64,000 nt of DNA from JAFGNB01 sp050304135 (GTDB lineage: Bacteria > Fibrobacterota > Chitinivibrionia > Chitinivibrionales > Chitinispirillaceae), in NCBI GenBank assembly GCA_050304135.1, contig JBNLDC010000008.1, positions 196,248-260,247 of the forward strand, given 5' to 3'. A program made the position numbers and the translations under genes. Positions 43,512 to 50,895 of the stretch are shown here, piece by piece. Position 1 is the stretch's first letter; each line of letters starts with the position of its first letter. The notes under the pieces were generated by a model. It saw only the letters and a list, made by a program, of their open reading frames with translations, ran no database searches and was not told where the DNA came from.

Positions 43512-44243
43512 ATGAAACCAACTCGACTCTCGCCAACCCTCGAAGACTATCTTGAAGCTATTTTTCATATAGTTTCCACCAATATGGTTGCCCGTTCAAT
43601 GGAGATCGCGGAGCGGCTCAAGGTGAAACGGTCATCGGTTACCGTCGCGCTGCGGACCCTGGCCGAGAAGGGATACATCAACTATCAGGTGCGCTCATAC
43701 GTCACCCTTACCGATCGTGGACTCAATGTTGCCAGGTGTGTTGACCGGCGCCACCACATTCTCTTTGAAATGTTCAAAGATGTTCTGGGACTGCCTGAGG
43801 AGGTGGCGGATCAGACGGCATGCAGCATGGAGCACGGCATGTCGGCCGAGGTATGCAAAAGAATGACAGCGTTTCTTATGGCAATGAAGCAGGACACCAC
43901 GCACGCCACTCCCTTAATCGACCTCACCCACTCACTCGCCGAAAAAATTGACTGCACTGCGGATTGCGGTTATTCTCCGCTGAAGGGTTGTGCACCACGT
44001 TCTGAAAAAGGTTTCGGTACACTCAACATTCTCGACCCGGGCAAATCCGGCACCATCATCCAGCTCAACGGAACCGGAACACTGAAAAAGAGGCTTCAGG
44101 AGCTCGGTATTACCCGGGGTGAACGTATAACAGTAGTGCGGATTGCGCCACTGGGTGATCCGATCGAAGTGAAAGTGAAAAGCTTCCGACTCTCTCTACG
44201 CAGGGAAGAAGCAGACATGATCCTTATTCAACCGGAAAAGTAG
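43512..44243 (+). CDS. DtxR/MntR-family metal-dependent repressor with C-terminal FeoA domain
   Basis: 243 residues. The N-terminal winged helix (LSPTLEDYLEAIFHIVSTNM, MEIAERLKVKRSSVTVALRT, EKGYINYQVRSYVTLTDRGL) and the metal-binding dimerisation helix (ARCVDRRHHILFEMFKDVLG, CSMEHGMSAEVCKRM, with E-H ligands) are clear. A Cys pair lies in CTADCGYSPLKGC. The last ~75 residues are an SH3-like FeoA domain (NGTGTLKKRLQELGITRGER, IEVKVKSFRLSLRREEADMI). No stand-alone feoA is present, so this domain may serve as the FeoA function or as the regulator's effector arm. feoB follows after 30 bases. Confidence 0.92.
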   Translation: MKPTRLSPTLEDYLEAIFHIVSTNMVARSMEIAERLKVKRSSVTVALRTLAEKGYINYQVRSYVTLTDRGLNVARCVDRRHHILFEMFKDVLGLPEEVADQTACSMEHGMSAEVCKRMTAFLMAMKQDTTHATPLIDLTHSLAEKIDCTADCGYSPLKGCAPRSEKGFGTLNILDPGKSGTIIQLNGTGTLKKRLQELGITRGERITVVRIAPLGDPIEVKVKSFRLSLRREEADMILIQPEK

Positions 44244-44273
44244 CGGCCATAAGGCCCTTTCTGCAAAATAATT

Positions 44274-46478
44274 ATGAACACAGAGCATTCATCCGACACA
44301 ACCCCGACGGGACCAGACCGGGCCATTTCCAGAAACGGAAAGCAGTCTCTGAGAATAGCACTTGCCGGTAACCCCAATTCCGGAAAAACCTCGCTTTTCA
44401 ATCGGCTTACCGGTGCCACCCAGAAAGTGGGGAACTGGAGCGGTGTAACCGTCGAGATCAAATCGGGTACTGCCCGGAAGGAAAACAGGCATCTTGAAAT
44501 TTTCGATCTTCCCGGTACCTATTCACTGAGCACCTGCTCAATGGAGGAACAGGTTGCGCGTGATTTCATCATCAGCGAAAAACCGGATGTCGTGATTGAC
44601 GTTATCGATGCCACCAATCTCGAGCGGCATCTGTACCTCACACTGCAACTGATGGAGCTCGGGGTCAAACCGCTGCTCGCCTTCAACATGTGGGATGAGG
44701 TGCAGCAGAAAGGACTCTCGATCGACATCGGTCTGCTTTCACGGCAACTCGGATGCACGATCATCACCACCAACGCCCGCACCGGTGAAGGTATCGCCGA
44801 ACTTATTGCCGCAGCGGCCGCCGAACGTGAGGTACAAAGCGCTCCCGTCAAGCCATTTGTTACCACACTGCCGTCTGAAATCGAAAAAGCGGTCAGCAAA
44901 ATTGAAACTGTTCTGGGTGGCCTCGGATCCTTAACGTATCCAATCCGATGGCTTGCGGTGCAGCTGCTCGAGGGTGACGTACGGTGTGAAACCTATGTTC
45001 AATCACTCGCCGGAGGTAATGATGTTTTGGCTCTCCGGAATACCTTTAGTAAAACGATCACCCATTCTCTGGGGGATGAACCGCAGACACTGATCACCGA
45101 GGCCCGGTACGGCTGCATTGCCGGTGCGGTAAAAGAAGCGGTTAAGCACACCGTGAGTGACCGTGTTGATCTATCGGAACATATTGACGAAGTGGTTACG
45201 CACCGTTTCTGGGCGTATCCGATATTTTTCCTGTTCATGTGGCTGCTTTTTCAGGTCACCTTCAAACTGGGTGAATATCCGATGCACTGGATTGACCTGC
45301 TCTTCTCGTGGCTGCACGATACCACCCTCGCGACACTTCCCGACACCATGCTGCGCGATCTGCTCGCGGAAGGCATCATTACCGGAGTCGGCGGCGTGAT
45401 TGTTTTTCTTCCCAATATCCTTATACTCTTTCTGGGTATCTCGATTATGGAGGATACCGGATACATGGCACGCGCCGCATTCATTACCGATAAACTCATG
45501 CACCGGATCGGGTTGCACGGAAAGAGTTTCATTCCGATGCTCATGGGTCTGGGTTGCAGTGTACCGGCAATCATGGCTGCCCGGACGCTCGAATCTCCTA
45601 AGGACCGCATTAAAACCATTCTGCTCACCCCGCTTATCTCCTGCTCGGCACGACTCCCGGTGTTCGTTCTGTTCGCCTCGGCGCTTTTTCCAAAACATGC
45701 TGGAAATGTCGTGTTCCTGTTTCAGGTAGTGCTTAGTTTCGGCGCATTTGTAATGATGGCGCTGCTGTTTAAACTGGTGCTCTTCAGAAATGCCGAAGAT
45801 TATCCGTTTGTCATGGAGCTGCCACCCTACCGGCTTCCGACGTGGCGCAGCATGGTAATTCATATGTGGCAGAAGGCTCGTCACTACCTTCAAAAAATGG
45901 GGGGAGTCGTGCTGGTTTTTTCGATTGTACTCTGGTGGGCAAGTTCATTCCCGAAACATTCCGCAATAGAAACGTCGTTCAATGCTGAAATTTCGACGGT
46001 AACCGTCGACTCGACACTCTCAGCAGAAGAACGAAACGAAAAAATTACCGCGCTTGAGCATCAACGGCATTCAGCGGTCATGGAAAATACATACATTGGC
46101 CGAACCGGAAAACTTCTTGAACCGCTGGTGAAGCCGTTCGGTACCGACTGGCGCGGCGCCATCGCACTGGTGACCGGATTTGTGGCAAAAGAGTCGGTGG
46201 TCAGCTCTATGGGAGTGCTCTATACCGCCGGTAATAAAGAGTCCGAGGAGAGTACAAGTCTGCGGGAAAAACTGCGGGAGGTCTTTACCCCATTGAGCGC
46301 TTTCGCGTTTATGCTGTTCGTTCTTCTGTACACCCCCTGCCTGGTAGCGCTCATTACGGTAATCCGTGAACTTAGAGAACTTCGCTGGTCGCTTTTTTCC
46401 GTCTCCTACCAGCTGGTGTTCGCCTGGGTGATGGCGACCGGAGTGTATCAGTTGGGGAGATTGATCGGGTTGAAATAA
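44274..46478 (+). CDS. feoB: FeoB ferrous iron transporter
   Basis: 734 residues. The N-terminal G domain has G1 GNPNSGKTSLFN, the switch I Thr in VGNWSGVTVE, G3 DLPGTYSLS, and a G4-like NMWDE. A helical GDI-like spacer follows, then the membrane domain with two inverted Gate-like halves (MGLGCSVPAIMAARTLESPK carries the conserved Cys; MLFVLLYTPCLVALITVIRE carries the second). It imports Fe2+ across the inner membrane with GTP. The adjacent DtxR-FeoA protein should repress it when iron is sufficient. No feoC is seen. Confidence 0.95.
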   Translation: MNTEHSSDTTPTGPDRAISRNGKQSLRIALAGNPNSGKTSLFNRLTGATQKVGNWSGVTVEIKSGTARKENRHLEIFDLPGTYSLSTCSMEEQVARDFIISEKPDVVIDVIDATNLERHLYLTLQLMELGVKPLLAFNMWDEVQQKGLSIDIGLLSRQLGCTIITTNARTGEGIAELIAAAAAEREVQSAPVKPFVTTLPSEIEKAVSKIETVLGGLGSLTYPIRWLAVQLLEGDVRCETYVQSLAGGNDVLALRNTFSKTITHSLGDEPQTLITEARYGCIAGAVKEAVKHTVSDRVDLSEHIDEVVTHRFWAYPIFFLFMWLLFQVTFKLGEYPMHWIDLLFSWLHDTTLATLPDTMLRDLLAEGIITGVGGVIVFLPNILILFLGISIMEDTGYMARAAFITDKLMHRIGLHGKSFIPMLMGLGCSVPAIMAARTLESPKDRIKTILLTPLISCSARLPVFVLFASALFPKHAGNVVFLFQVVLSFGAFVMMALLFKLVLFRNAEDYPFVMELPPYRLPTWRSMVIHMWQKARHYLQKMGGVVLVFSIVLWWASSFPKHSAIETSFNAEISTVTVDSTLSAEERNEKITALEHQRHSAVMENTYIGRTGKLLEPLVKPFGTDWRGAIALVTGFVAKESVVSSMGVLYTAGNKESEESTSLREKLREVFTPLSAFAFMLFVLLYTPCLVALITVIRELRELRWSLFSVSYQLVFAWVMATGVYQLGRLIGLK

Positions 46479-46721
46479 TTGGTGTCTGGTTTACTGCAGG
46501 GGAGAATCACGACCCGCCACAGTATCCATCTGTCACTCTCTGTGCTTTAACATAATCGACCCCTCATACTTTTTATAGGAAACCACGCTTATCAATGGTA
46601 TCATTAATCATTATGCAATGATTTCCCCATGCGAAATCCGGTTCACTTGTTGAACACTACTCCCGATCTTCCTGCCTGAACCGGAAACGATGATTTCCCA
46701 TCTTTTACCAAGGAGTAGACC

Positions 46722-47360
46722 ATGGACAAGCTCAACCTGATTCTGGTCGATCCGGATACAGCACTCTGCCTCGCCTGGGAAAAACGTTTCAAGGATTTGC
46801 CCGACGTTTCAATATTTCACGGCAAATTCGAAGACGTTCCTGAATACGACTGTATGGTAAGTCCTGCGAACTCATTCGGCCTGATGGACGGTGGCGTTGA
46901 TGCGGCAATAACGAACTACTTCGGGGAACAGCTCATGTACCGTGTTCAAGGAAGAATTATCGCTGAATACCTTGGAGAACAGCCGGTCGGCACCTGTATG
47001 ATCGTTGAAACCATGCATCCGAACCACCCCTACCTGGCTCACGCGCCGACAATGCGCTCACCCATGGCGATACAACACACCGACAACGTCTACCTTGCAA
47101 TGTGGTCACTTTTTCTGGCCGTCTACCGGCATAACTCCGCCCACCATGATATTAAAACCGTTCTCTGCCCCGGGTTGGGCACCGGATATGGACAGGTTCC
47201 CCCAATGGAAGCTGCACGGCAAATGGCTCTTGCCTACAAACACTTCCTTAATCCACCCAAAGCGATCGACTGGGATCTCGCCGGCGATCGGCAACAGGCA
47301 ATCAAGTATGGTGGTGATTTTGGTTGCCAGATTCCGGAAGATATGATTCTGGACCCGTGA
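46722..47360 (+). CDS. Macro-domain protein
   Basis: 212 residues; AAGGAG lies 7 bases before the ATG. The macro fold is shown by DCMVSPANSFGLMDGGVDAA (the VNAAN-like ADP-ribose loop, here SPANSFG), the diphosphate loop VLCPGLGTGYGQVPP, and the following helix. Proteins of this class bind or hydrolyse ADP-ribose derivatives, including ADP-ribosylated proteins or O-acetyl-ADP-ribose. It is longer than the minimal macro domain by a short C-terminal extension (IDWDLAGDRQQAIKYGGDFG). No ADP-ribosyltransferase or toxin gene is adjacent. Confidence 0.87.
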   Translation: MDKLNLILVDPDTALCLAWEKRFKDLPDVSIFHGKFEDVPEYDCMVSPANSFGLMDGGVDAAITNYFGEQLMYRVQGRIIAEYLGEQPVGTCMIVETMHPNHPYLAHAPTMRSPMAIQHTDNVYLAMWSLFLAVYRHNSAHHDIKTVLCPGLGTGYGQVPPMEAARQMALAYKHFLNPPKAIDWDLAGDRQQAIKYGGDFGCQIPEDMILDP

Positions 47361-47481
47361 AGAAAAAAAGTCGGCAGGTCGCGACCCACCCCTGCAACAA
47401 AATTGGCTATCCTGAGATTTTTTTCTGCCTAATTCTACTTCGGTACGATAAACATTTTTCCCGGTATCCGTCTATTTCCAT

Positions 47482-47574
47482 CGCCTCACCCCATCACCCC
47501 GTCCTTCGGACACCCCTCTTCCCCTCTCCATGCATGGAGGGGGGAAGAGGGGATGTGGGAGTTGGGGTGAGGCG
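47482..47574. repeat. 93-base palindromic element
   Basis: Outer arms CGCCTCACCCC (47482-47492) and GGGGTGAGGCG (47564-47574) are perfectly complementary. Inside, a stem of about 19 bp starting CCCCTCTTCCCC and ending GGGAAGAGGGG has one mismatch around a GC centre (CCAT-GC-ATGG). It resembles the family of CTCTCC-type palindromes also found at 58108-58275 in this operon. It may terminate upstream transcription or be a MITE-like repeat. Confidence 0.65.
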
Positions 47575-47704
47575 AAAGGAAGAAATGCCGAAACTACGTT
47601 ATTCTACCAAAGTAGAACTAACCAGCTGCAATTAATTGATAAATATAAAAATAGAACGAGTAGAATTTCAGGAGGGAAAAAACCAGTTGCTTTTCCAGTC
47701 ATGA

Positions 47705-47747
47705 TTGATTATAATTATGTCTGGTGTGATAATATTCACACTGTGAA
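47705..47747 (+). promoter_or_regulatory. rex/hydrogenase operon promoter with Rex operator
   Basis: TTGATT (47705-47710) and GATAAT (47728-47733), 17 bases apart, make a sigma-70-like promoter. GTGTGATAATATTCACAC (47724-47741) is a perfect inverted repeat with 6-base core, matching the Rex box (TTGTGA-N6-TCACAA type), and it overlaps the -10. A second palindrome TTCACA-C-TGTGAA (47735-47747) overlaps it. The arrangement predicts repression when NADH/NAD+ is low. Confidence 0.82.
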
Positions 47748-47791
47748 AAAATGTAAGGGTTTTAATCGTTCACATTTTCACTGGAGTAGAA

Positions 47792-48424
47792 ATGACTCCC
47801 ATCAAAACGCTCGAACGACTTATCATGTATCGAATCGTTCTTGAACAGAGCGCAGCTCAGGGCACCTCCCATCTCTTTTCCAAAGATCTGGCGGAACAGA
47901 CCGGCAGCAACCCGGCACAGGTACGCCGTGATCTCATGACGGTCGGGTACAGCGGCAATCCACAGAAGGGATACGCTGTTGCTGATCTGATAGAGAAAAT
48001 ACGTCAGTTGCTTGAACCGACGGAAGGAATTCCGATGACACTGGTGGGAACCGGAAACCTCGGTCGTGCTATTCTCGGCCATTTCAACCGTCTCAGACCA
48101 AAATTCAACCTCATTGCCGCATTTGATACCGACGAAAATAAAATCGGCAGAGTTATTGCCGGGTGTCACTGTTACCATGTTAATGAAATCCCCCGGGTAC
48201 TTGCCCCGCACACGATACAACTCGGGATCATTACCGTCCCCGAAGCTCATGCCCAGAAAACCGCCGATCAACTTATTGCTGCAGGGGTACGGGGAATTGC
48301 TAATTTTGCCCCGACGCCGATACGGGTACCATCGGAAGTTTATCTTGAAAACATGCAATTGACATTAACTTTTGAAAAAGTGGCGTTTTACGCCCGTGCG
48401 AAAATCTCCGGAGGTTCAGTGTGA
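47792..48424 (+). CDS. rex: Redox-sensing transcriptional repressor Rex
   Basis: 210 residues; CTGGAG precedes the ATG. The N-terminal winged helix (TLERLIMYRIVLEQSAAQGT, FSKDLAEQTGSNPAQVRRDL, MTVGYSGNPQKGYAVADLIE) carries the recognition helix with Q-V-R-R-D. A Rossmann domain follows (LVGTGNLGRAILGHFN) and the C-terminal swapped helix (IRVPSEVYLENMQLTLTFEK). Rex binds DNA when NADH is low relative to NAD+ and releases it when NADH is high. The operator lies 50 bases upstream. The hydC start overlaps its stop by GTGA, so it regulates and is co-transcribed with the hydrogenase. Confidence 0.95.
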   Translation: MTPIKTLERLIMYRIVLEQSAAQGTSHLFSKDLAEQTGSNPAQVRRDLMTVGYSGNPQKGYAVADLIEKIRQLLEPTEGIPMTLVGTGNLGRAILGHFNRLRPKFNLIAAFDTDENKIGRVIAGCHCYHVNEIPRVLAPHTIQLGIITVPEAHAQKTADQLIAAGVRGIANFAPTPIRVPSEVYLENMQLTLTFEKVAFYARAKISGGSV

Positions 48425-48894
48425 AAGAAAAAACAGAGGTATTGTTCGATGAGAAATTTCCTCATGCCGAGCGGGATGCACTCATCCCGGTGCTGCAGGA
48501 AATTCAGGATGCGTTCGGGTATCTGCCCCGCGAATCAATCGAAATAGTCAGTAGTAAAATGGGGATCCCCGAAAGCAAGATATACGGTGTCGCCAGTTTT
48601 TACAACCAGTTCCGCTTTCAGCCCATTGGTAAATATCATATCCTGGTCTGCCGTGGCACGGCGTGTCATGTGAAAGGATCAGAAAAGGTTCTTCGCGCAC
48701 TCGAGAAGGAACTGAGCGTCACCTCCGGAGAAACAACACGCGACAATCTCTTTACCCTCGACGTTGTCGCCTGTATCGGAGCCTGCGGTCTCGCACCGGT
48801 CATTTCAATCAATGGAGAGTTTCACGCGGCGATGACACCGGAAAAAGCGCTGGACCTCATAGCAGAGATAAGGAACAACCATGACGACAAATGA
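48421..48894 (+). CDS. hydC: HydC, NuoE-like [2Fe-2S] subunit of trimeric [FeFe] hydrogenase
   Basis: 157 residues with a GTG start overlapping rex by 4 bases. The helical N-terminus (ALIPVLQEIQDAFGYLPRES) is followed by a thioredoxin-like [2Fe-2S] domain with cysteines in VCRGTACHVKGSEKVL and VVACIGACGLAPVISINGEF (C-x4-C...C-x3-C). The family is NADH dehydrogenase 24-kDa-like; it docks to HydB and takes part in electron transfer between NAD(H) and ferredoxin. The hydB start lies inside its 3' end. Confidence 0.93.
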   Translation: MKEKTEVLFDEKFPHAERDALIPVLQEIQDAFGYLPRESIEIVSSKMGIPESKIYGVASFYNQFRFQPIGKYHILVCRGTACHVKGSEKVLRALEKELSVTSGETTRDNLFTLDVVACIGACGLAPVISINGEFHAAMTPEKALDLIAEIRNNHDDK

Positions 48895-50881
48895 ACTTCT
48901 TACCGAACCCTGTTGTGAGCAGTGCTGGCATCAGCCCTCCCGCCAGTGCCCGCAGTATGTTGAATGCATGCACGAAGGACCGCTCTGTCACGAGAGTGCC
49001 GCGTGCAAAGAAACAAAAGCACAGGCACGTGCCGCACTGCGCCACGAGAAGAATGAAGAAACCCTGATTTACATCGGTACCGGTACCTGCGGACTTGGTG
49101 CCGGAGCAGCAAAAACGAAAAAAGCGGTTGAAAAGTACTGTGAAGCAAACAGCATGCAGGTGCGGATTATCGAAACCGGCTGTATCGGCCTCTGCAGTGC
49201 GGAACCGATCGTCGACATTCAGCTGCCGGGTAAACCGCGGGTATCCTTTTCAAACGTGACCACCGACCGGGTCTCCCCGCTGTTCGATGCATTGCGGGGT
49301 GGCACGCTTCCGAAAGAGTCGTGTCTCGGACAGTTTAAAAACGGCACCGCCAAGCCCTGGGACGATACCCCGTTTATCAGCGAAGATCCGTTCTTTGCAC
49401 AGCAGACCCGCTGGGTACTGGCAAACTGCGGCATCATCGACCCGACCAGCATTCGGGAATACCTGGCCCACAACGGGTATCGGGCATTTACCGAGGTCCT
49501 TCGGACCAAAACCGCACCGGAAGTGTGCGATATCGTTGAACAAAGCGGGCTGCGCGGTCGCGGCGGAGCAGGATTTCTTACGGCGACAAAATGGAAATTC
49601 GCACTCAACACCCCTTCGGGGCAAAAATACTTTGTCTGTAATGCTGACGAAGGTGACCCTGGTGCCTTCATGGACCGTGCGGTGATCGAGAGCGACCCTC
49701 ACCGGCTTCTCGAAGGACTCGCGATCGCCTCCTATGCGATCGGTGCCTCAAAAGCCTATGTCTACCTCCGCGCCGAATACCCGCTTGCCATTAAACGGCT
49801 TACCAACGCGATCCGTCAGGCGAAAGAACTCGGACTGATCGGGTACAACATTCTCGACAGCGGGTACAATCTCGACGTGGTTATCAAAAAAGGTGCGGGA
49901 GCGTTTGTGTGCGGCGAAGAAACCGCACTCATCAACAGTATCGAAGGACGTCGCGGTATGCCGCGGTTGCGTCCGCCCTATCCGGCAGTCAAGGGACTCT
50001 TCGGAAATCCGACGATCATCAACAACGTCGAAACGCTTTCCAATGTTCCGGGAATACTTTTTTCGGGTGCCGATGCATTCAGAAAACTCGGAACCGATGA
50101 CAGTGCCGGTACAAAGGTCTTCGCCCTGTCCGGTAAAGTGGAGCGCACCGGACTTGTTGAAATTCAAATGGGAAAAACCGTCAAGGATATCGTTTTCTCC
50201 ATCGGCGGCGGCATTCCCGACGAAAAAGCCTTCAAAGCGGTGCAGATCGGCGGTCCCTCAGGCGGCTGTATTCCGACAGAGCATCTTGACATCATGATCG
50301 ACTACATCTCGCTTAAAAAAGTGGGAGCAATGATGGGGTCGGGTGGTCTGGTGGTTATGGATGAGGATAACTGCATGGTTGACGTGGCGAAATTCTTTAT
50401 GGAATTCATCCAGCGGGAGAGCTGCGGAAAATGTATTCCCTGCCGCGACGGTACCAAGCGGATGCTCGAAGTCCTCAAATCGATTACCCGTCCTCGCGGT
50501 GAAGAAAAGGGCAACGAGACACTGCAGCGTTTCAAGGGAGTCATGTATCTCGAGGAACTCGCTGAAGTAATCCGCGACACGAGTCTGTGCGGTCTCGGAC
50601 AGTCGGCACCCAATCCGGTGCTCACCACGCTGCGCTGGTTCAAAGACGAGTACGACGCACATATTTTCGACCGGCGCTGTCCATCGGGTGCCTGTGTCGC
50701 CCTGCAGCAGTACAGCATTGACGAAACAAAATGTACCGGTTGTACCCTGTGCGCCAGAAAATGTCCCACCGGTGCGATCAAAGGTGCACCGAAAAGTCCG
50801 CATTACGTAATCAGCGAAAAATGCATCGCCTGCGGCACCTGTATTGACGTCTGTAAATTCAACGCGGTAAGCCGCGCTTAA
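48881..50881 (+). CDS. hydB: HydB, NuoF-like NAD(H)/FMN subunit of trimeric [FeFe] hydrogenase
   Basis: 666 residues; AAGGA precedes the start. It begins with a Cys-rich patch of ~40 residues (CCEQCWHQPSRQCPQYVEC, GPLCHESAAC) that typical NuoF lacks. A thioredoxin-like [2Fe-2S] domain (GTCGLGAGAAKTKKAVEKYC, CIGLCSAEP) covers about residues 60-140. The NuoF core has the FMN/NADH glycine loops (RGRGGAGFLTATKWKFA, CNADEGDPGAFMDRAVIESD, FVCGEETALINSIEGRRGMP) and an N3-like cluster ESCGKCIPCRDGT. A C-terminal ferredoxin domain follows (CTGCTLCARKCPTGAIKGAP, CIACGTCIDVCKFNAVSRA). It oxidises or reduces NAD(H) at FMN and routes electrons toward HydA and ferredoxin. Confidence 0.94.
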   Translation: MTTNELLTEPCCEQCWHQPSRQCPQYVECMHEGPLCHESAACKETKAQARAALRHEKNEETLIYIGTGTCGLGAGAAKTKKAVEKYCEANSMQVRIIETGCIGLCSAEPIVDIQLPGKPRVSFSNVTTDRVSPLFDALRGGTLPKESCLGQFKNGTAKPWDDTPFISEDPFFAQQTRWVLANCGIIDPTSIREYLAHNGYRAFTEVLRTKTAPEVCDIVEQSGLRGRGGAGFLTATKWKFALNTPSGQKYFVCNADEGDPGAFMDRAVIESDPHRLLEGLAIASYAIGASKAYVYLRAEYPLAIKRLTNAIRQAKELGLIGYNILDSGYNLDVVIKKGAGAFVCGEETALINSIEGRRGMPRLRPPYPAVKGLFGNPTIINNVETLSNVPGILFSGADAFRKLGTDDSAGTKVFALSGKVERTGLVEIQMGKTVKDIVFSIGGGIPDEKAFKAVQIGGPSGGCIPTEHLDIMIDYISLKKVGAMMGSGGLVVMDEDNCMVDVAKFFMEFIQRESCGKCIPCRDGTKRMLEVLKSITRPRGEEKGNETLQRFKGVMYLEELAEVIRDTSLCGLGQSAPNPVLTTLRWFKDEYDAHIFDRRCPSGACVALQQYSIDETKCTGCTLCARKCPTGAIKGAPKSPHYVISEKCIACGTCIDVCKFNAVSRA

Positions 50882-50895
50882 AAGGAGAATGCAAC

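Larger units (their letters stand above)
47361..47791. other. 431-base stretch with a large palindrome and the rex promoter
   Basis: No gene is present. It contains a 93-base palindromic element (47482-47574) and the promoter/operator of the hydrogenase operon (47705-47747). Confidence 0.6.
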
